From the NCBI RefSeq assembly GCF_025665335.1, contig NZ_CP106869.1:3002501-3066500 (forward strand): DNA of 64,000 nucleotides, written 5' to 3'. Below, piece by piece: positions 56,139 to 64,000 of the stretch. Position numbers and translations under genes: made by a program. The notes below the pieces were generated by a model. It saw only the letters and a list, made by a program, of their open reading frames with translations, made no database searches and was not told the origin of the DNA. How positions within the stretch are numbered: the first letter of the stretch is position 1; each line of letters starts with the position of its first letter. The DNA comes from Xanthomonas sp. AM6. Its GTDB lineage: Bacteria; Pseudomonadota; Gammaproteobacteria; Xanthomonadales; Xanthomonadaceae.

Positions 56139-57224
56139 GTGCCCTATTGGATCAAGCAACCCGCCGAGCTGGCCGAGCGGCTGGCGCAGCGCCCGGCCAG
56201 GATCGGCCTGGATACCGAATTCGTCCGCGAACGCACCTACTGGCCGCAGCTGGCGCTGGTGCAGATGGCGGTGGCCGACGAGATCCTGCTGATCGACCCG
56301 CTGATCCCCGGCATGCCGCAGGCGCTGGCGCCGTGGCTGTCGGATCCCGCCATCCTCAAGGTCATGCACAGCGCCAGCGAAGACCTGGTCGCGTTCAAGT
56401 GCGCCTGCGGCGCGCTGCCGCGGCCGCTGTTCGACACCCAGATCGGCGCCGGCCTGGCCGGCATCGGCGCGGGCATGGGCTACCAGAAGCTGGTGCTGGA
56501 GATCACCGGGGTGCACCTGGCCAAGGGCGAGACCCGCTCGGACTGGCTGCGCCGTCCGCTGTCGCCGGCGCAGCTGGAATACGCCGCCGACGACGTGCGC
56601 CACCTGTTCGCGATCCACGACGCCCTGCAGCAACGGCTGCAGGCGCTGGACCGCAGCGCCTGGCTGCACGAGGACGGCGAGCGCCTGCTCGGCACCGTCG
56701 AGCACGACGAAGGCGAGCGCTGGCCGCACCTGGGCATGCGCGCAGCGCAGTTCATGGATCCGCCGGCGCAGCAGCGCCTGCTGCGCCTGCTGCGCTGGCG
56801 CGACGTGCAGGCCCGGCACAGCGACAAGCCGCGCAGCTGGATCCTGGACAACGAACTGGCCGCCACCCTGGCGCGCTTTCCGCCCGACGACCGCCACGGC
56901 CTGCAGGCGCTGCTGGACAAGCATCCCAAGGCCCCGCGCAAGCTCGGCGAGGCGCTGTGGCAGGCGCTGACCACGCCACTGCCCGACGAAGCCGACGCGC
57001 CGCTGGCGCTGGCCGCCAGCGACGACAACAAGGCGGCGCTGAAGCGCCTGCAGGACGCGGTGTCCGCCCGCAGCGCCGAGCTGGGCCTGCCCGACGGCCT
57101 GCTGGCCTCGCGCAAGCACCTGGAAGCCTTGCTGGAAAGCGGCCAATGGCCGCAACCGCTGGCCGGCTGGCGCCGCCGCGAACTGGAAGCGACGCTGCAG
57201 CCGCTGCTGGGCAGCGCTGGCTAG
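56139..57224 (+). CDS. rnd: Ribonuclease D
   Basis: RNase D is a 3'-5' exoribonuclease trimming tRNA and other stable RNA 3' ends. The 361-residue protein has the DEDD motifs: IGLDTEFVRE (Exo I), MHSASEDLVAF (Exo II) and LEYAADDVRHL (Exo III, with Tyr four before Asp), followed by an HRDC domain (RDVQARHSDKPRSWILDNELAATLA). Start is GTG 56139, as homology begins MPYWIKQP. It is followed by an inverted REP pair that could end transcription. Confidence 0.95.
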   Translation: MPYWIKQPAELAERLAQRPARIGLDTEFVRERTYWPQLALVQMAVADEILLIDPLIPGMPQALAPWLSDPAILKVMHSASEDLVAFKCACGALPRPLFDTQIGAGLAGIGAGMGYQKLVLEITGVHLAKGETRSDWLRRPLSPAQLEYAADDVRHLFAIHDALQQRLQALDRSAWLHEDGERLLGTVEHDEGERWPHLGMRAAQFMDPPAQQRLLRLLRWRDVQARHSDKPRSWILDNELAATLARFPPDDRHGLQALLDKHPKAPRKLGEALWQALTTPLPDEADAPLALAASDDNKAALKRLQDAVSARSAELGLPDGLLASRKHLEALLESGQWPQPLAGWRRRELEATLQPLLGSAG

Positions 57225-57256
57225 GCGTCGGCTCAGGCAAAGTCAGCGAAAGCGTT

Positions 57257-57325
57257 TGTAGGAGCGACTTCAGTCGCGACGGGCTCTACCGGTAAAGCCC
57301 GTCGCGACTGAAGTCGCTCCTACAG
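57257..57325. repeat. REP pair, inverted, near-perfect
   Basis: TGTAGGAGCGACTTCAGTCG at 57257 faces CGACTGAAGTCGCTCCTACA, with GACGGGC and GCCCGTC extending the arms around a short loop. It lies 32 nt after the rnd stop. Confidence 0.92.
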
Positions 57326-57601
57326 GGTCTGGTCGCCCGGACAGACGCAAGGTGGTGAGCGGCCGCGGCGCATTCGCAGCTGTGGGGCGCAGGATCCGTC
57401 TTCGCCCAGGCGTGCTGGTCCCGCGCTGGCGCGATCAGATTGGAACGACTCAGTCTCACAGCGCGGTGTCGGACGTTTGCGCCACAACCACCGACATGCC
57501 GGCGAGTAAGCCTTCCGGCATGCAGCGTATTCCGTTTATCGCGTGCCCTCGCCCGCTTATTCACAGCGAAAGCGCGACACCGCCTGAAAACCATCGCCCA
57601 T

Positions 57602-57631
57602 AAAAAAGGCCAGGAAACCCCTGGCCTTTTT
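57602..57631. terminator. Rho-independent terminator of the H-NS gene, bidirectional
   Basis: AAAAAGGCCAG pairs with CTGGCCTTTTT around AGAAACCC-type loop sequence (57608-57613 with 57621-57626, A and T tracts outside). It lies 20 nt after the H-NS stop on the minus strand and has T runs usable in both directions. Confidence 0.88.
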
Positions 57632-57651
57632 GCGACCGATCAGTAAACCGA

Positions 57652-58056
57652 TCAGTATTTGACCAGCGGGAACTTCAGGTCCGGGTGGCGCGCCTTCCAT
57701 TCGTTGTAGGCGGCGGTGCCTTCCCACGCGGCGAACGCCTTCGGCGTGCGGCCACGGCCGGACCAGGTCTCGCCGGTGTGCGGCAGCTGGTACTTCGGCT
57801 TGACCTCGCTGCGGCCGCCGGCGGACTTGGCGCTGGCGGGCTTCGGCGCGGCGCTGGTCACGTAGGCGGCGATCTCGTTGCGCTGCTTGGCGCTGAAGAA
57901 CTCGGCGAACTGCTCCAGCAGCGACAGCACGTTGGCATGCGCGGCGCTGGTCTCGCCTTCGCGCGCCTGCTTCTCCTGCTCTTCCAGCTTGCGCATCTCT
58001 TCCTGCAGCTTGGCCTTGGCTTCGGCGATTTGTTGCAAGTTGCGAACTTCCGTCAT
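57652..58056 (-). CDS. H-NS family histone-like nucleoid-structuring protein
   Basis: A 134-residue xenogeneic silencer-type protein. The N-terminal half is a coiled coil (NLQQIAEAKAKLQEEMRKLEEQEKQ) for dimerisation. The C-terminal DNA-binding domain has PHTGETWSGRGRTPKAF, containing the TWSGRGR loop that contacts AT-rich DNA minor grooves. A basic Ala/Lys linker joins them. Size fits the Xanthomonas/Burkholderia H-NS-like class. A -10-like TATAAT lies 90 nt upstream. Confidence 0.93.
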   Translation of the reverse strand: MTEVRNLQQIAEAKAKLQEEMRKLEEQEKQAREGETSAAHANVLSLLEQFAEFFSAKQRNEIAAYVTSAAPKPASAKSAGGRSEVKPKYQLPHTGETWSGRGRTPKAFAAWEGTAAYNEWKARHPDLKFPLVKY

Positions 58057-58455
58057 TTTTCAAGGACCCGTGGATAAAAAGATTTGGAACGGACGGAATA
58101 TCTCATCCGGAACGACGAAACCGTCTGACGAGGATTTCGGCCCACGATTATATCGACTCTCCCCGCCGGCTGCCGGAATACGGGCGTGCATTTCCGCCTT
58201 CACGCCAGCGGTCTGCAGGTTGCCGCGTATGGGTGCCCGAGGGGCACGCGTCAGCATCGGGCGCGCACGCCCGGCCAAGCGCGCCTTGTCGTCGAGCGTG
58301 CGCGTGCCGCCACCTGCGCGCACCGCCGCGGCCTGCGCGAAGCGCTAGTGGCGCAGCCGTGCGTGCGCGACCGCGAGCGCCAGCGGCCAGACGCGCGGGC
58401 CGCATCGCCCTCTTGGCACGCACGCCCCGGGCCAGTTAGACTATGCGTCTGATGT
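58057..58455. other. Gene-free region between the H-NS gene and tRNA-Ala
   Basis: It contains a -10-like TATAAT on the minus strand (58147-58152), about 90 nt before the H-NS ATG, without a clear -35. Nothing else is supportable; the open frames on both strands are Arg/Ala-rich with no start signals. Confidence 0.5.
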
Positions 58456-58531
<76 letters not shown>

Positions 58532-58543
58532 CTTCTTCAGACG

Positions 58544-58575
58544 AAAAGCCCCGGAGTCGCCTCCGGGGCTTTTTT
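58544..58575 (+). terminator. Rho-independent terminator after tRNA-Ala
   Basis: AAAAGCCCCGGAG and CTCCGGGGCTTTTTT form a 13-bp stem around TCGC, ending in a T run. Confidence 0.93.
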
Positions 58576-58659
58576 GTGTCTGCGGACGGCGCCTGCTGGG
58601 TAGCGGCGCGCCATTGCGCGCACGCCGCCGCACCGCGGCCCAGGCAGCCTGCGGACGGC

Positions 58660-58827
58660 TCAGCCGGCCGCTTGGTCGCCGCCGGACTTGGGCCCGCGTT
58701 CGTGGGCTTCGCGCAGCTTCTCGTCCTCCCGGCCCGACCGCTGCTTGGCCACCTCGTCCTGCGCCCGGTCCTGTTGGCCTTCCTGGATCCCTTGCTGCTT
58801 GCCGTGTTGCGTGTCTTTGTCTGCCAT
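58660..58827 (-). CDS. Small hydrophilic protein of 55 residues
   Basis: ATG 58827 to TGA 58660, preceded by GAGG at fair spacing. It is almost entirely charged and Gln-rich (MADKDTQHGKQQGIQEGQQD, ending HERGPKSGGDQAAG) with no hydrophobic segment or cysteine, so it is probably disordered. Codon use keeps GC-rich third positions, which supports real coding. It resembles in style the small stress-associated proteins of xanthomonads, but I recognise no family. It is convergent with the tRNA terminator. Confidence 0.6.
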   Translation of the reverse strand: MADKDTQHGKQQGIQEGQQDRAQDEVAKQRSGREDEKLREAHERGPKSGGDQAAG

Positions 58828-59022
58828 GGTCCGGACCTCGCTGTGGGCGGATGCCCTGTCCCGGAAACACTAGCGGGGCCGCCGTGATGCGCATATCACG
58901 GCGCGGGTCTTCGCTGCAGCTGGCGTGGCGCCTCGCTGCCTGCGAACAGGGCGCGCGAGGTGCACACTGGCGCCCGCGCGCAGTGCCGGCGCGGTTGCCA
59001 TGGAGCGGCCACCCTCTTTCGC

Positions 59023-59553
59023 TCAGGCCGCCGCCTGCAGCGCAGCGCCGGCGATCTCGTCCATGCGCAGCAGGCGCGCCCGGTCCAGCAGGATCACCAG
59101 GCGGCCCTCCAGCTTGCCCATGCCCTGCAGCAACTCCTGGCGGATGCCGCCGCCGAACGACGGCGCCGCCTCGATCTGCTGCGCCGGGATGTCCAGCACC
59201 TCGCTGACCGCATCGACCAGCAGGCCGAAGGCCTGGGTCGTGCCGGCGTCTTCGGCGGTCACGATCACGATGCAGCTGCGCCGGGTGACGCGGCTGGGCG
59301 CGCGGCCGAGCCGCAATTGCAGGTCCACCACCGGCACCACGGCGCCGCGCAGGTTGATCACGCCGCGCACGCAGGCGGGCATGGTCGGGACCGGCGTCGG
59401 CGCGCGGTATTCGATGATCTCGTGGATGCCGACGATGTTCAGGCCGAACAGCTCCTGTTCCAGCTGAAAGGTCAGGAACTGCGACGGCAGCGACGCCACC
59501 GCCGGATCCGCGTCCGGCGGCGCGGCCGCGGCATTGCCAAGTTGTGCGCGCAT
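59023..59553 (-). CDS. CheW-type chemotaxis coupling protein
   Basis: A 176-residue CheW-domain protein coupling chemoreceptors to the CheA kinase. SQFLTFQLEQELFGLNIVGIHEII, VRGVINLRGAVVPVVDLQLRLG and FGLLVDAVSEVLDI are the three conserved blocks. Start ATG 59553 has GAGGAG upstream. It is 10 nt downstream of an MCP gene, so receptor and coupler are co-transcribed; no cheA or cheY is in the window. Confidence 0.93.
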   Translation of the reverse strand: MRAQLGNAAAAPPDADPAVASLPSQFLTFQLEQELFGLNIVGIHEIIEYRAPTPVPTMPACVRGVINLRGAVVPVVDLQLRLGRAPSRVTRRSCIVIVTAEDAGTTQAFGLLVDAVSEVLDIPAQQIEAAPSFGGGIRQELLQGMGKLEGRLVILLDRARLLRMDEIAGAALQAAA

Positions 59554-59563
59554 GGCGTGCTCC

Positions 59564-61231
59564 TCAGAAGCTGGCGAACTGCGATTCGTCCGGACCGGCC
59601 GCCATCGCATAGGCCGGCTGCGGCGCACGCGGGCGCACGCGCTTGGGCTCGACGCGACCGACGACCGCCCGGACGCCGGGCTTGTCCGCGGCGCGCGGCA
59701 GGCGCGGCGCCTCGCCATGGCCATGACCCAGGCGGAAGAACGCCATCGACTGCTGCAGGTTCTCGGCCTGCGTGCTCATTTCCTCGGCGGTCGCGGCCAG
59801 TTCCTCGGACGCGGTGGCGTTCTGCTGCGTGGTCTGGCTCAGCTGCACCACCGCCGAATTGATCTGCGCCACGCCGGAGGACTGCTCCTGCGACGCCGCG
59901 GCGATTTCCTGCACCAGGTCGGAGGTCTTCTTGATGCTGGGCACGATGGTCTCCAGCAGGCGTCCGGCCTTCTCCGCCAGCTCGACGCTGGAGCCGGCGA
60001 CTTCGCCGATCTCCTGCGCGGCGACCTGGCTGCGTTCGGCCAGCTTGCGCACTTCCGCGGCGACCACGGCGAAACCCTTGCCGTGCTCGCCGGCGCGCGC
60101 CGCCTCGATGGCCGCGTTCAGCGCCAGCAGGTTGGTCTGGTAGGCGATGTCATCGATGATGCCGATCTTCTGCGCGATCTGCTTCATCGCCGCCACGGTG
60201 GCGACCACCGCTTCGCCGCCTTCCACGGTTTCCTTGGCGGCCTGCGCGGCCATGCCGTCGGTGATACGCGCGTTCTCGGTGTTCTGCCCGATCGAGGCGG
60301 TCATCTGCTCCAGCGATGCGCTGGTTTCCTCCACGCCCGCGGCCTGCTCGGTCGAGGCCTGGCTCAGCGACTGCGCGGTGGCGCTGACCTCCTCCGAGGC
60401 GCCGGCCAGGGTCTGCGCGCTGGCATTGACCTCGCCGACCACCTGCTGCAGCTTCTCGACCATGCGTCGCATCGCCAGCAGCAACTGCCCCGCCTCGTCC
60501 TTGGACGTGGTTTCGATCACGACGCTCAGGTCGCCGTCGGCCAGCGCATTGGCGGCATCCACCGCCTTGCCGATCGGCTTGGTCACGCTGCGGCTGATGA
60601 AGAAGCCCAGGCACACGCCGAGCAGCACGCCGACCACGATGATGGCCGTCAGCACCTTGGCGCCGCTGGTATAGATCGCATTGGTCTCGGTACTCGCGGC
60701 CGCCGCGTTGGCTTCCTTCATCTTGGCCAGCTCGGTCATCAGCGCGTCGACGTCGTCGGAGGCGCTGCGCGCGGCGGTGGACAACGCGATGAGTTCCGGA
60801 TTGGCGTCCTGCAGCGGCTGCTGCGTCGCTTTCTCCAGGAACGCGCCGCGGCGCGCCAGGTACACCTTCCACGCTTCGTCGAAGCGCGCCAGGGTGGCCT
60901 TGGCCTCGGGGCCGTCCATCGAGGCGCGCGCCTTGGTCATGTAATCGACCATGCTCGCGGTGTACTTGTCGATGCTGGCGAGGTGCTTGGCGCGTTCTTC
61001 CTGCGTGGTGGCCAACTGCAGGTTGGAGCGCGCGCGGCCTGCGTAGATCAGGTTGATGTTGGCTTCCTTGATATTGGACACGCCGAGCAGCTCGCGCTCG
61101 TACAACAGCGTGGCGTAGTGGTTGATGCGTCCGGAATTGCGGATGCCGATGGCGCCGATGCAGGCGCCGATGGCGGCCACGATCAGGAACGCGCAGGTAA
61201 GCCTGATACCGATCTTCATATTGCCCAACAT
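59564..61231 (-). CDS. Methyl-accepting chemotaxis protein
   Basis: Predicted inner-membrane chemoreceptor of 555 residues. First transmembrane helix [20 protein letters not shown] (about 8-30), periplasmic four-helix-bundle ligand domain (about 35-190; [21 protein letters not shown] is 4HB-MCP-like), second transmembrane helix [20 protein letters not shown], a HAMP domain ([23 protein letters not shown]) and a signalling domain with the tip [36 protein letters not shown] 61231 is preceded by GGGAAAG; an in-frame ATG 12 nt on is possible. The ligand is unknown. Confidence 0.93.
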   Translation of the reverse strand: MLGNMKIGIRLTCAFLIVAAIGACIGAIGIRNSGRINHYATLLYERELLGVSNIKEANINLIYAGRARSNLQLATTQEERAKHLASIDKYTASMVDYMTKARASMDGPEAKATLARFDEAWKVYLARRGAFLEKATQQPLQDANPELIALSTAARSASDDVDALMTELAKMKEANAAAASTETNAIYTSGAKVLTAIIVVGVLLGVCLGFFISRSVTKPIGKAVDAANALADGDLSVVIETTSKDEAGQLLLAMRRMVEKLQQVVGEVNASAQTLAGASEEVSATAQSLSQASTEQAAGVEETSASLEQMTASIGQNTENARITDGMAAQAAKETVEGGEAVVATVAAMKQIAQKIGIIDDIAYQTNLLALNAAIEAARAGEHGKGFAVVAAEVRKLAERSQVAAQEIGEVAGSSVELAEKAGRLLETIVPSIKKTSDLVQEIAAASQEQSSGVAQINSAVVQLSQTTQQNATASEELAATAEEMSTQAENLQQSMAFFRLGHGHGEAPRLPRAADKPGVRAVVGRVEPKRVRPRAPQPAYAMAAGPDESQFASF

Positions 61232-61695
61232 GGTGTCTTTCCCCGATTGTTTGGTAACGATCGCGCCCGACACGGCGCGCCCGGATGTCCTTCCCGCTAC
61301 ACCCACCTGGGCCGGGAACGATCATCGATGTGCGTAACGCAGCGATGTCCTGTCGTAGCGCTGTCGCTCGTTGCGTGAAAGCTATCGGCGCTCCCCAAGT
61401 CGCCTTTAATCGCCATCGCAACTGCGGAATTGAGCACACAGGCAAGTGCTGCGGACGTGCGCTGAACACGGACGGAGCCTTTCTGGGCGGACGTCATCGC
61501 ATAGGCGACGGGCGCGGCGCGCACCCGCGCCGCATGCCGCACTTGTCCTCAACGGGAAATTTCCGCCCCGACGTCGCGGAAAAAACGGTGATTTGCACCA
61601 CAACAAATTGTAGACAATACGTGAAGGAACCGACGTTCAAGCACCGCGGCGTCTCCGGGCGGCGACAGCAGCCAGCCGCTCCTGCCGTGGCGCGG
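61232..61695. other. Gene-free region between lhr and the MCP gene
   Basis: A 464-nt gap with no supportable gene. It contains a palindromic GGGAAATTTCC (near 61552) and an AT-rich patch near 61590-61625 (ACAAATTGT) that could be the MCP promoter on the minus strand. I could not assign a sigma-28 or other consensus. Confidence 0.5.
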
Positions 61696-64000
61696 TCAGC
61701 TCAGGCTGGCGAGCATCGCAGCGATGGCGTCGCGTGTGCTTGATGCTGCCGGTTCGGTCAGCCGCTGCCGCGCCATCGCGCTGTCGGCGGCGCTCAGTTC
61801 CTGCAACGGTTCGAAACGCTCGGCGACCCAGGTCGCCATCGGCACGCCGTCGCGGTACAGCACCCGCGCGCCGGGCACGCGCGGCACCCGGTTGCCCGGC
61901 AGCACGCCGCCGAGCAGGTTCGCCGGATCGGCGGCGGCCACGCACAACCAGGCGCCGTCGTGCGGCTGCCGGCGCACCTGGCGCAGCAGGCCGATCGCCT
62001 CGGGCAGCGCGAACTGCTCGCCGGACAGCCCGCTGATGAAACGCCCGCCGCGGATCTCGCCGCGCGCCTCCAGCCGGTGGTAGACGCGCAGCAGCTCGCG
62101 CCACGGCGGCAGCCACGCCGCCTCGCGCTCCATCAGGCGCCAGCAGACCACGCCGTAGCGGCGCAGCAGGGTCCGCGCCAGGTGCTCGATGGCCTCGCCG
62201 CGCGCGGTCGCGGCGGCGCCGTCGGTGGCGGTGCGCAGCAGCGCCCAGCGTCCCGCGTCCTGGATGCCGTACAACGGCACCCGGCGCCGCCGCCGCGACA
62301 CCGCGGACGGCCGCTTGGAGGCCGGCACCAGCAACGCGCGCAACCCGGCGTAGCTGTCGCAATGGATGCGGCCGGCGGCCACCAGGTCCGCCAGCGCCTC
62401 TTCCAGTTCGGTGGACAGCAGCCGCGTGGCGTCGGCGATCTCGTCGAAGAACGAGGCGCCGTGCGCGTCCAGGTAGTCGGCGACCTTCTGCGCGCGCGAG
62501 CCGAGCGCGGCCGGCGCGGCCGCGGCCGGCAGCAACCGCGACCACTGCGCGGCGCTGCGCCGCGGCAGCAACAGGATCGGCGTGCTGCGCAGCGAGCCGG
62601 CGCCGCCCACGCTGGCCGCGGCCGGGCGCAGCCGCGTCCACAGCGTGCGCCCGGCGCTGCACAGTTCGTCCAGCCACGCCGGGGCGTAATCGCGCACCCG
62701 CGCCGGCAACAGCTCGCTTTCCCACAATGCCGCCGGCGCCTCGAAGCCTTCCAGCTGCGCCAGCACGCTGGCCAGCGCCTCCGCGCCGGCGACCCGGCCT
62801 TCGCCGTCCAGATGCTGCCAGCGGAACAGGAAGCGCGCGTAGTCGCGCGGCGCCACCGGTTCGATCTCGCGGCGCAAGCGGCCCAGCGTGTAGCGATGGA
62901 TGCGCGCCAGCAGGTGGCGCTCGCACCATTCGTCGGCAGCGGCGTCGGCGCTGAAGCGGCCGGGCAGGACGTAGCCGTCGCGCTGCAGCGCCAGCAGGCC
63001 GGCCTGCACCTCGCGCAGCGGCAGCCGCAGCGGCGCCGCCAGTGTCGCCGCGCTCACCGGCCCCAGCGCGGCCAGGCGCAGGCGCAGCAGCTCGCGCAGC
63101 GCGCCGTCGCGCTGCCAGTCGTCGATCGCATAGCCCTCCGGCACGGCGATGCGCGGCTGCGCCTCGGCCTGCGGATACAGCGGCGCGACCAGCGCCAGCG
63201 ACTCGGCCGCGACCCACAGCGCGGCGCCGTCGTCTCCTACGCCCTGCAGCCGGGTGGCGCGCGCATCGGCGGCCAGTTCCGCCAGCCACGCCGGCCAGGC
63301 CTCGTGCGCGGCGGCTTCGGCGGCGTCCAGCGCGCCGAGCGCGACCAGCGCCTCGTGCATCTCGTCGCGGCTGCGCGGCTGCGGCCAGGCCTCCTCGCGC
63401 ACCGCGGCGATCGCCTCCGGGTCGAGCCGGCCCAGGTCGTCGGCGCTGTCCGGGTCCTGGTAGCGGCGGCTGTGCACGGCCTGGGTGCGGCGCTCCTCCA
63501 GCGGCGCGTCGTCGAGGAACGCGTACGGCCGCGCGTCCAGCGCCTCGGCCGCCAGCGGCGACGGCGCGGCCAGGTCGCGCGCCAGCACGCGCACGCTGCC
63601 GTCCTCGATGCCGCGCTGCAGCCGCAGCCAGCCGTCGCTGTCCATCGCCTCGTGCAGGCAGTCGTGCAGCGTCTGCGCGACCAGCGGGTGTTCGGGAATC
63701 TCGCGCTCGCCGACCAGGTTCTCGGCGCAGGCCACCTGGTCCGGGAACACCGTGGCCAGCAGGTCCTCGGACTTCATCCGCTGCAGCTGCGGGGCGACCT
63801 TGCGCCCGCCGGTGAAGCGCGGCAATGCCAGCGCATTGGTGGCGTTCCAGCGCCAGCGCACGCCGAACAGCGGCGCCTCCAGCAGCGCCTGCACCAGCAC
63901 GTCCAGCGCCGATGCGCTGTGCAGATAGCGCGCGACCTCCTCCAGCGCGAAGCTGTGCCGGGTCGACAGCGACAGCACGATCGCGTCCTCGGTGGCCGCC
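61696..64000 (-). CDS. Lhr-type large helicase, C-terminal part (5' end outside window)
   Basis: The visible 768 codons are the C-terminal portion of a large ATP-dependent DNA helicase (Lhr, DNA repair); the N-terminal helicase core lies beyond 64000. Visible signatures: TRHSFALEEVARYLHSASALDVLVQALLEAPLFGVRWRWNATNALALPRF, a region typical of the Lhr DEAD/H-associated segment, then winged-helix domains and a C-terminal RFISGLSGEQFALPEAIGLLRQVRR. The frame is open to the window edge. It ends 465 nt before the MCP start on the same strand. Confidence 0.9.
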   Translation of the reverse strand, partial: AATEDAIVLSLSTRHSFALEEVARYLHSASALDVLVQALLEAPLFGVRWRWNATNALALPRFTGGRKVAPQLQRMKSEDLLATVFPDQVACAENLVGEREIPEHPLVAQTLHDCLHEAMDSDGWLRLQRGIEDGSVRVLARDLAAPSPLAAEALDARPYAFLDDAPLEERRTQAVHSRRYQDPDSADDLGRLDPEAIAAVREEAWPQPRSRDEMHEALVALGALDAAEAAAHEAWPAWLAELAADARATRLQGVGDDGAALWVAAESLALVAPLYPQAEAQPRIAVPEGYAIDDWQRDGALRELLRLRLAALGPVSAATLAAPLRLPLREVQAGLLALQRDGYVLPGRFSADAAADEWCERHLLARIHRYTLGRLRREIEPVAPRDYARFLFRWQHLDGEGRVAGAEALASVLAQLEGFEAPAALWESELLPARVRDYAPAWLDELCSAGRTLWTRLRPAAASVGGAGSLRSTPILLLPRRSAAQWSRLLPAAAAPAALGSRAQKVADYLDAHGASFFDEIADATRLLSTELEEALADLVAAGRIHCDSYAGLRALLVPASKRPSAVSRRRRRVPLYGIQDAGRWALLRTATDGAAATARGEAIEHLARTLLRRYGVVCWRLMEREAAWLPPWRELLRVYHRLEARGEIRGGRFISGLSGEQFALPEAIGLLRQVRRQPHDGAWLCVAAADPANLLGGVLPGNRVPRVPGARVLYRDGVPMATWVAERFEPLQELSAADSAMARQRLTEPAASSTRDAIAAMLASLS

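Larger units (their letters stand above)
57225..57651. other. Gene-free region between rnd and the H-NS gene
   Basis: It holds an inverted REP pair (57257-57325) and the H-NS terminator (57602-57631). The 270 nt between show no gene with a supportable start or motif; short frames there include REP-derived sequence. Confidence 0.6.

Noticed and set aside
63976-63978. GTG at 63978 as start of the lhr gene
   Set aside because: Family sequence continues upstream to the window edge, so the true start is beyond 64000.

Overview
The window looks like chromosome from a Xanthomonas-type gammaproteobacterium (family Xanthomonadaceae). Evidence: very high GC, a carbohydrate-utilisation cluster built around large TonB-dependent receptors (TBDRs), an H-NS-like regulator, GGAGCGACTTCAGTCGC-type REP repeats, and housekeeping proteins of xanthomonad type. 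All functional calls come from reading the translated sequence; no database search was run.

Layout. 0-4 kb is core: a lipoprotein, coaD, rsmD and htpG (with a candidate heat-shock promoter and a very clear terminator). 4.1-29.0 kb is a glycan-scavenging island, all on the minus strand and apparently in five transcription units: TBDR1; GH127-type beta-L-arabinofuranosidase plus GH27 alpha-galactosidase; TBDR2; TBDR3 plus a 1443-residue candidate GH121 (beta-L-arabinobiosidase-like) protein, GH43 and a DPP-IV-type peptidase; and a 789-residue Tat-exported protein of unassigned family. 29.2-30.8 kb holds an orphan flagellar-rod-like protein, a poor intergenic stretch and a small secreted protein. 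30.9-46.2 kb, again on the minus strand, holds a second DPP-IV-type peptidase, an amino-acid permease, two DUF885 peptidases, an M24 (Xaa-Pro) peptidase and a complete trans-4-hydroxy-L-proline to 2-oxoglutarate pathway, followed by a divergent PAS-AraC regulator. 47-64 kb is core or conserved: ftsY, mutY, yggX, a DUF6491 lipoprotein, a vWA protein, an M48 protease, an FGE-like lipoprotein, rnd, an H-NS homologue, tRNA-Ala(CGC), a 55-residue ORF, a CheW and an MCP, and the 3' part of lhr.

How the genes fit together (inference). The enzymes match the chemistry of plant extensins and other hydroxyproline-rich glycoproteins. These carry beta-linked L-arabinofuranosides with a terminal alpha-arabinose on hydroxyproline, and alpha-galactose on serine. 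GH43, GH121-like and GH127 enzymes would remove the arabinan chains and GH27 the serine galactose. Prolyl-type peptidases would cut the exposed backbone, the permease could import products, and the hydroxyproline pathway would feed carbon to the TCA cycle. Three TBDRs would import the glycopeptides or oligosaccharides.

Main new observation. Upstream of every one of the five glycan operons lies a bipartite element, read on the coding strand as TCCGCA (degenerate in one copy), exactly 19 nt, ACAAGAC. In three of them the first part is a 14-bp imperfect palindrome, TGCG-N3-TTCCGCA. The same 14-bp palindrome lies between the hydroxyproline operon and its PAS-AraC regulator, which would tie deglycosylation, proteolysis and hydroxyproline catabolism into one regulon.
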